The position numbers and the translations under genes were made by a program. 21,616 nt of DNA from NCBI GenBank assembly GCA_046262935.1, contig JBHELT010000090.1:1-21616 (forward strand), read 5' to 3'. Position 1 is the stretch's first letter. Every line of letters begins with the position of its first letter. Positions 21,582 through 21,616 of the stretch are shown piece by piece. Source of the stretch: JBHELT01 sp046262935. Its GTDB lineage: Bacteria; Actinomycetota; CADDZG01; JAHWKV01. The notes under the pieces were generated by a model, which saw nothing but the letters and a program-made list of their open reading frames with translations, had not been told where the DNA came from and searched no databases.

Positions 21582-21616
21582 TTGGCTAAGCCGAAGAAAG
21601 CAAAGAAGAAAGAAAA
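21582..21616 (+). CDS. rpsK: 30S ribosomal protein S11, 5' end only
   Basis: A TTG at 21582 opens a frame reading M-A-K-P-K-K-A-K-K-K-E before the window ends. This Lys-rich start and the position right after rpsM fit S11, which is next in the alpha operon. Only 11 full codons are visible. The ribosome binding site is weak, so the start codon could differ. Confidence 0.75.
   Translation, partial: MAKPKKAKKKE

Overview
The window is the ribosomal-protein super-operon of a bacterium, almost all on the + strand, in the classic order str - S10 - spc - start of alpha. The organism looks like a member of the Actinomycetota. IF-1, S12 and L36 read like actinobacterial versions, S14 is the zinc-binding type, several starts are GTG or TTG, and GC is moderately high. 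The moderate GC and long low-complexity tails on several ribosomal proteins would fit a deep branch such as Acidimicrobiia, but that placement is a guess.

Layout. 1-1815: upstream flank holding a DUF4349-type lipoprotein gene that appears frameshifted (lipobox N-terminus in one frame from 232, DUF4349 domain in another frame to 1100), a small putative membrane protein (1240-1575), and a hairpin-rich leader. 1816-4947: rpsL, rpsG, a structured leader with an attenuator-like hairpin, then fusA. tuf, normally next, is missing: the fusA stop overlaps the rpsJ start. 4947-10748: S10 operon (rpsJ, rplC, rplD, rplW, rplB, rpsS, rplV, rpsC, rplP, rpmC, rpsQ). 10745-17751: spc operon (rplN, rplX, rplE, rpsN type Z, rpsH, rplF, rplR, rpsE, rpmD, rplO, secY, adk, map). 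17752-20839: a 3.1-kb accessory block between map and infA with two genes for secreted proteins, one with four cadherin/Ig-like repeats and a very basic linker, the other with two copies of a beta-type module. It is flanked by terminator-like and promoter-like signals. 20840-21616: infA, rpmJ, rpsM and the first codons of rpsK.

The core genes are packed tightly: many junctions are stop/start overlaps (TAATG, TGATG, GTGA, ATGA, TTGA) or direct TAGATG abutments, which implies translational coupling. Together they make ribosomal subunits, the translocase EF-G, the protein-export channel SecY, adenylate kinase, the methionine aminopeptidase that trims new chains, and initiation factor 1.

The least ordinary parts are the surface-protein block that splits the spc and alpha portions, the missing tuf, the switch-like leader before fusA, and the low-complexity extensions on L4, L22, L29, S3 and S5 (an RGG-type head on S5, a 54-bp tandem repeat coding the tail of L4). 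I saw no CRISPR array, IS element, tRNA, rRNA or prophage gene.
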